This document shows positions 23,058 through 33,397 of a stretch of DNA of 64,000 nucleotides, piece after piece. Within the stretch, counting starts at the first letter, position 1, and every line of letters begins with the position of its first letter. The notes below the pieces were generated by a model. It was not told where the DNA came from. It worked only from the letters and a program-made list of their open reading frames with translations, and made no database searches. The position numbers and the translations under genes were made by a program. Source of the DNA: Yponomeuta sedellus. Lineage: Eukaryota > Arthropoda > Insecta > Lepidoptera > Yponomeutidae. The DNA lies in NCBI GenBank assembly GCA_934045075.1, contig OW203726.1:17547988-17611987 (forward strand). Reading direction: 5' to 3'.

Positions 23058-24104
23058 TTTCAATATCTAGATAATTTTGGAGAAAAAATGGGCAATAAAA
23101 TACCTCATTCTACGCCTCAAAATCGATTTTAAAATTTCCTCTTCTTCATAACAGGTTCCTCAACAACCCTAGACTGGACGTCCTGTCCTGTTACATCGTC
23201 CTGTAGAGTCAGAGTATCGGGTGTGGGCTAGGCCAGCCGCCATTGTTTGCGTCGTCACGGCCCGCCAGGTCGCTGTCGATCGACGCCGCGATAACGCCAC
23301 TCTGCCACTGACATCCTACTTACAAAAACCCACTTCATTCAGATCAATTCTGCCTACTCGGTATTATGGTATTAGAAGTTAGGAAATAACCTTGCTCTTA
23401 TGTTGAGGCTTGATGAGTAAAATAATGATTCCGAACTTGACACGACCTTTTTCTTAGCCAGATGGGTTATAAGAAATGCACTTTTGAAAATCGACATTTC
23501 TTAGTAAGTATATTGTTATTGGTGATTTTATAAACTTCATAAGAGAAAGTTCACAATCGATGCTAGGATAATGAGGATATGGATGGTAAAACCACAGTCA
23601 TCCACATCAACAAGGATTGTTATTCTTCAGACAATCTTACTTAGAAAACTCCGTAAAATAAAGTGAAAAAAAAAAAAATACAGAGAAAGTCTGTGGTGGA
23701 ACTTGTGCTAAAGACTTAATCACAGACTAAACAAATATCCTTTTGGATTGTTTTAGTGGAAACGTGTTTTTTTAAATAATCAAGTCAAGCCATTTTCTGA
23801 TTATTCTATATTACCAACTCGAGTACCTCTCGATGTATCGGTCAATTCGATTGCAATTGAATGAGCAGACTCTGTTACTCAATACTACCTATTATACCAT
23901 GCTACTCGTAGTTAATCGAATGCACAGTTGAAAGCAGAAGCAGTGAGGTGGCCTGTCAATTAAAATCTAAGGCATTTAGCACTAAAATGGTACCAGAATA
24001 AGGAACTAGATTCCAATGTACTTTTAACTAAGATTGACAACCAGTGAGTTAAGATGTACGTACCTTAGTTGTCTGAATGAGATTTGGTTAATGACTAGTT
24101 TATT
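23058..24104. other. Mkp3 intron segment, one GC-rich patch
   Basis: A CpG-rich patch lies at about 23222-23300 (ccgccattgtttgcgtcgtc, then gtcgatcgacgccgcgataa). No coding signal was seen. Confidence 0.35.
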
Positions 24105-24326
24105 AGACTGCCTCGTTGGTCTAGCAGTATCAGGTCTGATTACTATGGGAGGTGGTGAGTTCGATTCCCACTGGGGGGTGCCACACACTTGTACAAATGA
24201 ACTCAGTCTAGGCGTATTTCCAGTTTCGCGATGCCCTTATCTGTTTACCAGAACAAGTACCCAAATTTTGGACCAGAGGCCTTATTACACATCAAATCAA
24301 GACAAGTGATTGTGTTGTGTTATTTT
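24105..24326 (+). mobile_element. tRNA-derived SINE, family 2
   Basis: It reads actgcctcgttggtctagc, then gagttcgattcccactgg (box-B-like), tgtacaaatgaac, cgatgcccttatctgtttac and gacaagtgattgtgttgtg. It is a full-length but mutated copy. Confidence 0.75.
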
Positions 24327-24975
24327 TAAATTCTCGAGAATATACGATGATATAAATATACCTATGTTCATTCATCGACGGTTGCACGATTGCGGAGTGC
24401 CCACACAACATTCATTGTATAAATTAGATTATTATCATGCTCTGCTGGTGCAAGCCCATTCGCCACGTGTTTCGATTAATATAATTCAAGACAAAGTTAG
24501 TTCAATAACGATCAATCTTCACTGCCATTACAGCTATTAGAAGATTTGTATTTGACTTTGTACAATGGCATCTTTGATTTCCTAAGGTAGGAAATTAACT
24601 AAAATAGCTGTACGCCCGTTTTTATAAATTATGAATTAGTGTAGTGGATTTTAAATTGTGAACGCCATAGTAATTTAATGGAATCTCAGTATCAAAAGTT
24701 GGTAATTGGTAATGCAAAGGAAATGTGCTTTGTATTACATGTTTGCAGCCAAACAAGTAAGTTAGTAAGTTAAGGTATGTTCTAACATTCTATTACTTTT
24801 ATAGGCTTCCCGTATAACTACATATTTCCTGCCAGCTTGACTTATTCAACTGTACATCTGTTAATAGTGGTCAGTAAGAAAAGAACTGTTTGTTAACAGA
24901 TTCTTAAGATACAAGAAATTCCTTGGACACTGGACAGCATCGAAGAAGTCCCTATAAAAAAAACGACTACCTACG

Positions 24976-25955
24976 TTAAAAAAGGCTTATTCCGCCTTAT
25001 TCCAAAACGCGGTCTAAATTTTGTACTGGGATTGTTACCAGGTTTAAACCATAGACCAAGTAAAATGTTATTACAAAACGAAGTTTATCGCTACGTCATG
25101 GGCTAACTATGGTACTAAAGTTAAACTTCCGATACCCCTAGTTTATCTGTGGACTAACCTCCAAATTGAAGTTTGAATTTGGTTTCGTGTGTGTGATAGA
25201 TTGCAATAAATAATTGATATTGTGGACTCCATTGATATGATGGATTTCGATGATTTGGACGATTTGTGCATGCTGGAGATGTCTCGGCGATCCAGCAGAC
25301 ATCGTCATCGTGTGAATCCCTTCGAATTAAGTGACGAAGCAGACAAAATCTAGTAATAAATAAATCAAAACTTACTTTATCTTCTGAGCTCCAATTTTCA
25401 CTTCTTTTTTTCTTCAAATGTTCAATTTTATTATTATAATAATCAACAACGAAACCGCCCAAAGTTTAAAAATTAATATTATGTACATATTCCGAATAAG
25501 AAACTATCAGAATATTTTGACATCTCGGATTGGCGCGCGCGCTCGAATATTTCACTCCATTTCACACAACACGAGAGTAGCTAGTTGATTATAAAAACGC
25601 TTCAATAACAATATAATAATTAATAGTGCTCATTTTAGTTAGATTGAAACCTAAACAAAGAACAATTTACGATGTATAGGTATTTTAAATGCAATAATGA
25701 ATATTTTTGCGTTAAAAATGTGAAGATAATATCCATTTAGTGAAACGGAACGCAGCATTGAATGAAAGCTGAATGAACGAATCAGAAACGAACCATGGCT
25801 GATCTCTGGTTTAACAGATCCTCGAATAGTCTTCTATTTGTAATAACGACACACATTTGATCTGGGTCTAACTTTGATACCGTAACAATCCTAGATCTTT
25901 TAGTCTTGGTTTAAACCAGGACTTATTCAGGTGTTTATAATAAGGCGGATTGGGA
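24976..25955. mobile_element. Possible PIF/Harbinger-type remnant
   Basis: Loose inverted ends (attccgccttatt near 24989 and ataaggcggatt near 25939) and inner ggtttaaacca motifs near 25050 and 25910 bracket an ORF resembling the N-terminus of a Harbinger (HARBI1/ALP1-like) transposase (25237-25353). A minus ORF starting at 25462 might preserve part of a Myb-like accessory protein (VVDYYNNKIEHLKKKR). Boundaries and class are tentative. Confidence 0.35.
25237..25353 (+). pseudogene. Harbinger-like transposase N-terminal fragment
   Basis: Thirty-eight codons from ATG to TAG: MMDFDDLDDLCMLEMSRR, then HRHRVNPFELSDEADKI. The (M/F)xDxxD start followed by R-x-N-P-F-E-x-x-D-E is the usual N-terminus of insect Harbinger/ALP1-like transposases. 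The frame then ends, and no DDE domain follows, so this is a fragment. The assignment rests on motif memory only. Confidence 0.4.
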
Positions 25956-25961
25956 CACATC

Positions 25962-26105
25962 ATGCGTTCTCGCAGGCACGGTTTGGAGAGACTGATACTC
26001 ACATGGCGAACGGGCTAGGGAAAGGGCTCTAACAAGATGGTCGGATGCCATAGAAGCGGCAGCCAGTGGCGGCATGTACCAGGCGGACCACATGGCAGAA
26101 ATCCA
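25962..26105 (+). mobile_element. LINE ORF2 C-terminal fragment
   Basis: The frame RWSDAIEAAASGGMYQADHMAE ends in a stop near 26117. RWSDxI...W/MxQA...A is typical of the end of non-LTR retrotransposon ORF2. The fragment is very short, truncated at both ends and frameshifted upstream. Confidence 0.5.
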
Positions 26106-26310
26106 TTCGCTGTAAAAACGAGCGATCCATGAACGCGATTCTCATACATGACGAAGAAGTGTCACTCATGTATGAGCATCGCGAAAATGAACGCGAACGA
26201 CGAGAAACCCGGAGTCAGTCAGCCCACTGTTTTTTTGCAAATGCTTTGAAACGCGCACTCAACTGATGTATTAACTATAATAAATAACTCACATACAATA
26301 CAATCATTTG

Positions 26311-26445
26311 ACCTGGTCCATGGTAAACAGGCAAAGACATACATGGAAATAATCCCAGCTGAGGCCAATCTGTACAAATCAAGCGGCCTTTAGTAGGAAT
26401 CGAACACACGACCTCTGTTTTGGCAGTCTAGCGTGTTAACCGCTG
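26311..26445 (-). mobile_element. tRNA-derived SINE, family 2 (partial)
   Basis: On the minus strand it reads agcggttaacacgctagactg, then ccaaaacagaggtcgtgtgt, then tcgattcctactaaaggcc and ttatttccatgtatgtcttt. This is the head plus the first part of the body. Confidence 0.65.
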
Positions 26446-26452
26446 TATTATG

Positions 26453-26555
26453 TTGAGAAAAGGTGGTCAGAAAGTTTTCGCTGCATTTCTCAACATTACA
26501 AAGTAGATCCGAAGGCAGCTTAATTTACATTAGATATTGACATTCACCCTATGGA
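26453..26555 (+). repeat. Dispersed repeat (also at 17036-17135)
   Basis: It reads ttgagaaaaggtggtcagaa, then cgctgcatttctc, ccgaaggcagc, ttacatt and gacattcaccc, shared with 17036-17135. Confidence 0.5.
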
Positions 26556-28154
26556 CCGCCTGACCACCAAATCTGAAAACCGGTGGTCAACGGCACTTCA
26601 ATCATCATTCTTCATTTTTCAACTGGTAGACATACCAGTTACCAAGTAACATAATGTATTTTTTTCGTTGAGAATAGTATCAGATTCCTCAATGTTTTGT
26701 TGCGGACTCAACCCTCTCGGGAGTGCTCGTGAACTAATTAGTTAGTTGCGGTTCGCAAAAGGTCATGTCCGATTCCAATCAGCTTAAGCTACAGAATAAT
26801 CCGCCCTCAACGGTCAGGTGCCTACGCGTTCCTAAAAATGAGCCTAGTTACTCAACTATAATACTGCCCAGCCGTAGCAGGTAGTGGGATGCGCGTGGGC
26901 TTTGGGAGACTACTTGGAATTCGCCGAACGAAGAACGGCGAATAAATTAATGAAGAACACAAGGTGATGCGTGTACGGAGAAGGCGAAGGAAGAAAGATT
27001 GAGGACAGAAAACTAACGAGCGAATGTGAGCGGAAGGGCTAGGTTGGACCAAATAAGGGATGTTTTAGCGAAGCGCAAGATAAAAGTATCCGCGTGCGCG
27101 CATGCATATACTAATGAATGTTGATGAAGCGATCGTGGCAAGTGGCAAACCCTGTTCTTTATCTACCTCTCCGATATACAGGTGAAAGTAATGTAATCGT
27201 ATTGCAATGACGTGTCTTCTTTTTTGCCGTGGAGGCGTACCTACCTTAAGAAATCAAGAGATATACAAAACCTTTTCCTATAGTATGTGAAATTTCTTAT
27301 CAGACATAGGAATTCTGACGATTTTAACACATTCCATCAGTCTCGTTGCCAACCACAGAACATTTCTGTGTCCAACCTACATCTTCGTTGGTGGTTCTAC
27401 TTTAAATTGAACTAATATCTGTGAGTGTAGTTATTTTGTGATTAATTTACCTGTTTACCGAAGCAAAGGCTATACAAGGTATTGTACTATGTAAACTACC
27501 TAACTTGCACTTTAAATAAACATTGCTACTCTCCATATCGACCTGATTGATGAAAGTCCAGAGTAGAGTACCCCGGAGGAACGTGGGCGGCGAGCGCCCA
27601 CGCCGCGCCCGCCCTGCGACGACAATCGGCCGAGTTGCTGACATGTGACAGCCAGTGGGTGACCACTGGTATGTAGATATCTACCTGCAGCCCCTCCCTA
27701 TACACAGCTCGTGGTTCAAAACAAAGTTAGACGGCCACGTCTCGACTACGGTACGGTTATGTCAACCTCTCAGTCTCCTGTAAGTTCTTTGTTAGAATTC
27801 AATGCGATAGCATTTCCGAAACGTTTTTTTAATCTAGGACTATCGGCCTGTATAAAAGTACGTGTGTAGTAAGCATGTATAAAGACCACCCTGTACATGG
27901 ACTTGGCATGTAATTAATGTTCTTACGCTACTTTTCCGTATAAGAAAGTAAAAACATATTTTTGAAATAAAATAAGAACTTTATTTTTATCATAATTTCA
28001 GATCTTCATTTCTAAGTACCTATATCACTGTTATCATTAGTGACGCCTGAAAAAATACACATATTTGTTTAAAAATAGCCAAAATCGTATTATTCCAATA
28101 GTTGGTAAATGTACTATTCGAATTTTATTAAAATTACAAGCCGTAGTTAGGATA
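26556..28154. other. Mkp3 intron segment with one GC-rich patch
   Basis: A GC-rich stretch at 27570-27650 (gaacgtgggcggcgagcgcc, then cgcgcccgccctgcgacgac) lies in otherwise AT-rich DNA. Overlapping short ORFs have no recognisable similarity. Confidence 0.35.
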
Positions 28155-28296
28155 CTGGACAAGCTGTCAGGGTGGTATAAGTGCTGAGAAAACTTACTTC
28201 ATCTAAAAAACTACGTCCCAGGCACTGCAGCGTCCGAGTGGTCCCTTCACCCATTTAGCGTGGGTTGCCACTTGACGCTGCGTAAATAATATCATG
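28155..28296 (+). mobile_element. SINE family 1, 3'-half fragment
   Basis: It reads tggacaagctgtcagggtgg, then gtcccaggcactgcagcgtc, cgagtggtcccttcacccat and gacgctgcgtaaataatatc. The 5' half including the tRNA head is missing. Confidence 0.7.
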
Positions 28297-28337
28297 GCGT
28301 ATATGCAACGGCTAAAGTTAGGACATAGCAATATATA

Positions 28338-28477
28338 CTTCTCTTCTTTTTCAGGCTCTTCTAGTCCACTGCTGGTCATAGCCCTCCCCTAATGAGCGCC
28401 ATAGCGCAAGGTTGTGCCATCATTGAGGGGTAATGCCTATAATCTCCACGCTGGGCATGCGGGTTGGGGATCGCAGA
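28338..28477 (-). mobile_element. RTE-tailed SINE family 3, truncated
   Basis: On the minus strand the end (agcgtggagattataggcat, then gagcctgaaaaagaagag) matches the 3' half of the family-3 unit. Possible 8-bp duplications (aatatact) lie at 28330-28337 and 28478-28485. Confidence 0.65.
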
Positions 28478-28485
28478 AATATACT

Positions 28486-29530
28486 GCGGCTCATTTATCT
28501 GTAGGTCTCACTACGAAGAAGAGTAATGGTTGAGTAAGTGATCACGGTACATCTGGTTATGTCACGATTTGGAGAAAGACTTCATCTGGAGATATCTTTT
28601 TCTAGAGAAAACTGAGGAGGACCGCAACAAAATGTATATGAATGGACTAAAATAACGAGAGCAGTCATGGGGAACGGTGATCGATGTGAACAAAAACATC
28701 ACGGATAGTTACATGATGTAATTCGTGTGTCATTCATTCATGTTTCCACGGCTTACGTCACTCAGTACAAAAGTTACTATTCATCGTTTCCTTATAGTAC
28801 ACAAGCGTGGGCAATAGGACAAGAAAAGGGTAATGAACGTGGCAAAAAGACTTCAAGGGCCTAATTGTGCGCACCAAATCCTGCCCGAGCGATTCCAATA
28901 GTCTGTCAAATTTCATACTAATTTGACAGTTAGTCAAATAAGGGCAGATGAGTTCGGGTGAATTTATGTCGCGCCCATTTTAAATGTGACGAATGACGAC
29001 AGGTAAGAGATTTTTTTAAAATATTTACAGGTTTTAGAATATATTTTATAATTCCTCATTCAACGCAAGTGGAAGTAAAATGTAAACAGTGGGCCTAATT
29101 CAGAGATACAGAGTCATCTTCATCACATTGTAAAAATAAATGTGCACTGTACTGTGCATAAATAGTACTAGTGCTCCAGCCCATCCAAAGGCTGTCTGGA
29201 AGAGATCACTTTTAATGATAAGGACGCCGTTTGTACTCTCAGGTTAGGACATATCTGTGTAATTTCCCTTTTTATGTGCGTACAACACGTACAATAAATT
29301 AATAATATCCAACAAGTATTGGATATAATACAAAAATTTCGTGTTCGACTTCACCGATGTCCATATTTTTTTTAGTATATATTTGGTTATTTGGTAGGTC
29401 TGAGAATAGGTCGTAGACTAATTGGTATGGCAACACAACGTTTGCGGGGTGATCTACTAATAATATATAAATATCAAACGATTGGACAACAAGATGTTAG
29501 TTTACAACAGTCTCATTCATGATATTCTTT
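28486..29530. other. Mkp3 intron segment, nothing recognised
   Basis: This is AT-rich DNA with no ORF of note. Confidence 0.35.
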
Positions 29531-29630
29531 TTAATGCACTAACCCTTGCTAAGGAAAATTTTAAAAACCTATGTAAAGACTAAAAATTCCACCCACATAA
29601 TTTTTAGCCTCTAAATAGGTTTTTAAAATT
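29531..29630. mobile_element. Palindromic SINE remnant (same family as 32587-32764)
   Basis: Imperfect inverted arms (aattttaaaaacctatgtaaa facing ctctaaataggtttttaaaa) and the end phrase aatgcactaacccttgctaag match, in inverse order, the elements at 32587-32764 and 33206-33284. Confidence 0.65.
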
Positions 29631-30019
29631 AGCCTGATTCATCTTGAACGATAGCTGGGTAATCCCACTCGAGTTTCAGATGGCAACACGGACTTGGGCA
29701 GCCGTCCGCCATTGCACCCAGCGCTCGGGTGTATCCAATTAATCGTGTCCATTACAGTCTCTATGTGCCGGTACTGTGGGCCACTTGATAAAGTTGATAA
29801 TCCTTACATTCCGTGACTACCTTAGCGACCTTGCAAATAGCTCCTACTCCTCCCCGTCAGCAATAATTGTAACTGTTTGTGCGGTACTTCCCAGACGATG
29901 GACCATTTTTGTGCGTAACACCTGCCGTCGTGCCGTAACACCTGCACTCAGGTGGAGCTAATGATTGCAAGTGATAAAGCAATCATCGTCGCAACGTTCT
30001 GGGCCGCAGCTGTTTAGCA

Positions 30020-30890
30020 ATTCATAATTCATTCATTCATAATTCATAATTCATTTATTGATCTGTGAGTCACAAGTACATAAAGATGTTATAAATTTGA
30101 AAAGTTGGGTTGCTATGTGCTCTACCTAAATAGGCATACAAATCATGTCCTATAGAATATAATTAATATGAATTTTAATAGTCAAATCAAAATAGTAATA
30201 ATTACATTAAATTTGAAATGTCAGTAAAATTGTAGAATAAAATTTTAATACTTAAGCTATGATAAAATAAAAAAATGTCAGTACAAAATTAAATGGTACA
30301 AATATAAAATGTCAAATACAAAGTTATCATTACATTTTATCAGCAAAGAAATCTTTTATGTCATAGTAGCATTTATTTACTAAAATGTCATATAGTCTTC
30401 TTTTGAATATAATTGTATTTAATGTTTTAATTTCATCAGGTAACTTATTATAAATTTTTGGTGCCATAGTCACAATGCTTTTTTGCTTAAAAGTAGTTTT
30501 ACATGGTTCAATTAAGAGTTTGTGTGGATGGCGTATCGACCTGTATTGGTTTTTGTGAGCTTTCGGAAATAACGACTCATTAGTTTTAACAAATATAGCA
30601 ACCTCATAAATATATAAACAAGAAAGTGTGAGGATCTTATGCTTTTTAAAATAGGGCTTACAGCTTTCAGTTGATTGTAATTGGCACATTGATCTAAGAC
30701 ACCTTTTCTGTGCTTTAAATATGGTAGTTATGTCGTAATATGGTAGTTTACGTAATCGAAGGCTTTGGTCATATCCATATAAATAGCGGATACTGGGACT
30801 TTGCAATCTACACATCGGATGATTTCTACGAGGAAGTCGTATATTGCAAGATTGATTGTTTTTGGCAAGCTTTAATAAAAATTGTTTTGC
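30020..30890 (-). mobile_element. 5'-truncated LINE (CR1/Jockey-like) ORF2 C-terminus and 3' UTR
   Basis: The frame ending at 30330 contains FKAQKRCLRSMCQLQ, CKPYFKKHKILTLSCLYIYE, APKIYNKLPDEIK and FKRRLYDILVNKCYYDIKDF. This is the usual end of CR1/Jockey-type ORF2 proteins. A roughly 300-bp AT-rich 3' UTR follows and finishes in an (attcata)n-like microsatellite at about 30020-30058, as expected for such LINEs. The first residues of the ORF (before about 30890) lie outside the element. The reverse-transcriptase core is absent. Confidence 0.75.
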
Positions 30891-31092
30891 CATCGAAACG
30901 CTAAGAAGAAGAAGAATAGCTGCTACCGAAGGTTTTGTTATCCGCAATACCATCGACTTCACAGATCAGATTATTATCTGCATCAGCACCTGACTGAGAT
31001 GTGTTTGACGATGAATGAGCAGTTGTACGAGGGCTGCTACTTACGTATGCGGAATAGGAAAAATAAACAAATGTATATGGCTAAATATGCTT

Positions 31093-31442
31093 TTATTGTT
31101 TTTCAAAGTATTCTCCACTATGATCGATGCACTTTTGCATTCGATGAAACCAATTTGTAAAACACTTTTTCCACTCTGATTGAGGTATCTCCAAAACGTG
31201 CTGTTTGAACGCATCTACGGCATCTTCACGGGTCGAAAATCTTTGACCACGTAATTTATTCTTTACATTTGGGAATAAATAGAAATCATTGGGAGCCAAA
31301 TCAGGGCTGTACGGTGGATGACCCATCAATTCAATTTTTTGACCATCCAAAAATGTAGTTGTTCCTGAGATGTATGACAGCTGGCATTGTCATGGTGAAG
31401 TATGATTCTGCGTCGCTGGTTGTTTTGGCGTATTTCTTCAAA
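31093..31442 (-). pseudogene. mariner transposase, C-terminal part
   Basis: It continues from the other side of the pogo insertion with FEEIRQNNQRRRIILHHDNA, carrying the second catalytic Asp. There is a frameshift around 31355-31375. It then reads LMGHPPYSPDLAPNDFYLF, carrying the third Asp in the spacing expected for DD34D, and ends EYFEKQ. All three catalytic aspartates are present across the two halves. Confidence 0.9.
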
Positions 31443-31707
31443 TACCGTAAACGTAGTTTACTATAGCCCTAAGGGGTTACTATAACCCAAATCGGGAAAA
31501 GATTTTGATTTCCCGCCTATAATTTAAAGAGACAGATACAGAGCTAGTTTGTTCTACAATTCATAGATGGCGATATAGGCGTGTCGGTAAAACAGTTTTG
31601 ATAGACAGATTCGTTCGTTTTGAACGGTTAGAAGTGTTGACAAGTTGTGACCTGCAAAGTGGAAGAATTTTGGGTGTGCAAACTTTGTATCGTAACTAAA
31701 TTTTAAG

Positions 31708-31947
31708 GTAAGTCTAGATGTTTTGTTATAGTTGGTCGTATCAGACATGTAAAGGACATGCGTAATGCTAGGTATTGTCTAGTTTTATGAAGTTTTAGGT
31801 ACTTAAATTGCAGAAATAAAACTGCAGGGTACTATGACCCGCAAATGTGGGTATATTTAGCCCACGGGCCAAAGTAACCTACGGTTAAGAATTTCACATA
31901 ATTTCTCGATTATATCGGTTTAAAGTAAGTTTTTTTTTCCTTTTTAG
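31708..31947 (+). other. Predicted 5'-UTR intron of the pogo transposase gene
   Basis: A consensus donor (AAG|GTAAGT, GT at 31708-31709) and a strong acceptor (polypyrimidine run then ttttttccttttt|AG, AG at 31946-31947) bracket 240 bp just upstream of the ATG at 31980. This is inferred from splice-site sequence only. Confidence 0.5.
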
Positions 31948-31979
31948 ATTCTATATTGGGGTATGGTGAAAAAGTCAAC

Positions 31980-32282
31980 ATGCCAAGACACTACAAAAGA
32001 AAAGTAGGAAATCGTAAATACATCGATTATTCAAAGGAGCAACTCATAGAGTGTTTGGCCAGGATACGATCTAAATCTTTAACTCAAAGAGCTGCTGCTG
32101 AGCTTTATGGCATTCCTCGCAGCACGATAAAAATCAAATTAAAAAAAATAGATGGCAACAAGCCTGGTCACCCAACGGTGTTTTCCGAAGATGAAGAAAA
32201 TTCATTTGTGGCCCATATAACCGCTTTATCAGAGTTTGGATTCCCTTTGACTGACGTTGATCTTGTATTTTGTGTAACTTAG
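31980..32282 (+). pseudogene. pogo transposase, N-terminal HTH part (interrupted)
   Basis: From the ATG: MPRHYKRKVGNRKYIDYSK, EQLIECLARIRSK and LTQRAAAELYGIPRSTIKIK form a Pipsqueak/CENP-B-type helix-turn-helix that binds the element's ends. It then reads GHPTVFSEDEEN. After codon DVDL the frame runs into unrelated sequence and stops at 32280-32282. The true continuation lies at 33523. Removing one copy of the 124-bp repeat plus the 1135-bp interruption would give one open frame of 776 codons. Confidence 0.85.
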
Positions 32283-32586
32283 ATATTTAAGACAGGTACT
32301 TTATTATGTACGAGTATAGTTTGTAATAAAGAGTTTTAATCTAATTTGAGATCAATCTCATAGAAAGAGCGTTTCATAAAATACTGCCTGAGCCAAGGCC
32401 CATCTGGGGTTCCAAATAAAATTTACTGACCACAATCCTGCGGGTATGCATATTCTTTACTACAACTGTCATTGGCAGCGTTAAAATTGGTTCCATGCCA
32501 ATAATGTTGATTGGCTGGGAAAACGCATTTTATTGCAGCATAGGTTGATTACCTCTACAAAATGCTCACTTAACTAATAGTTATTT

Positions 32587-32764
32587 AAAAACCTATTTAG
32601 AGGCTAAAAATTTCACCCATGCCGGGATTCGAACCCGCAACCTCTGGCTATCCGTGCCAGAGGTTGCGGGTTCGAATCCCGGCATGGGTGAAATTTTTAG
32701 CCTCTAAATAGGTTTTTAAATTTGTTCCTTAGCACGGGTTAGTGCATTAAAAATAAAAATAGTA
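32587..32764 (+). mobile_element. Palindromic tRNA-like SINE insertion with 12-bp target duplication
   Basis: Arms of 66 bp (32583-32648 and 32656-32721) are perfect inverse complements separated by 7 bases (tatccgt). Each arm contains a tRNA T-arm-like box B (gcgggttcgaatcccggca) and ends in aggctaaaaat/ttaaaaacctattta. The right arm is followed by tttgttccttagcacgggtt and agtgcattaa. Duplications taatagttattt lie at 32575-32586 and 32765-32776. The arrangement is two SINE 3' halves head to head. Confidence 0.9.
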
Positions 32765-32923
32765 TAATAGTTATTTGTTATAGAAGAGTGCAAGCGAAGG
32801 ATTCTAAAAATTAGAATCCTGAGCGTCAGCGAGGGAATCAGTAAGAGTTGTAAAATATTTTGCACTCGATTGCAACCAGTAACTTTTATCCCACCTCAGC
32901 GAGGAAATTACTAAATGCAAAAA

Positions 32924-33395
32924 ATAGTATATTTCATTACAAGTGCGGAAAGGCTGTCATTGCAAAGAGTTCCGACAAATGTCTACCGTAGCCGAGGCGC
33001 AGCCGAAGGCGAGGGTTGACAGTTGGAACAAGTTGCAATGACGGTTCCGCACGTGTACTGAACGACTATTTTTAATACAGTTGCGAAAAAATAAGCAATT
33101 TAATAAAGAAAAAATATTTGGAAAATGGCGCCAACCGTAAAAGAATATCAGCAGAGATTTTTTTTCTTCACCTATTCTGGTAGGCAAAGGGAACTATGCC
33201 CATACATTTTTAAAAACCTATTTAGAGGCTATTTAGATTTGTTCCTTAGCACGGGTTAGTGCATTAAAATAAAAATAGTATAATTATGCCCATACAGCCA
33301 AGTCTTCAGTAGATTTTTTTTATTGATATGAAATGAAAATGAAATTTAATGAGATGAAATGAAATGAAACCTAACGTAACTCATTCAATCAAATC
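32924..33395 (+). repeat. Foldback dispersed repeat, copy B
   Basis: Nearly identical to 496-855. It differs in the loop (gtctaccgtagccgaggcg in place of gcatgtat) and carries the 79-bp insertion at 33206-33284. Confidence 0.8.
33206..33284 (+). mobile_element. 79-bp truncated SINE copy with 11-bp target duplication
   Basis: The sequence taaaaacctatttagaggct, then tttgttccttagcacgggtt and agtgcattaaaa, belongs to the family at 32587-32764. It is flanked by tatgcccatac at 33195-33205 and 33285-33295. The empty site is preserved at about 735-745 in copy A (gaactatgcccatacagcc). Confidence 0.9.
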
Positions 33396-33397
33396 AA

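Noticed and set aside
29531..33300. Repeated units as a possible CRISPR array or satellite
   Set aside because: The repeats are dispersed, differ in length and orientation, and carry transposon hallmarks; there is no regular repeat-spacer pattern.
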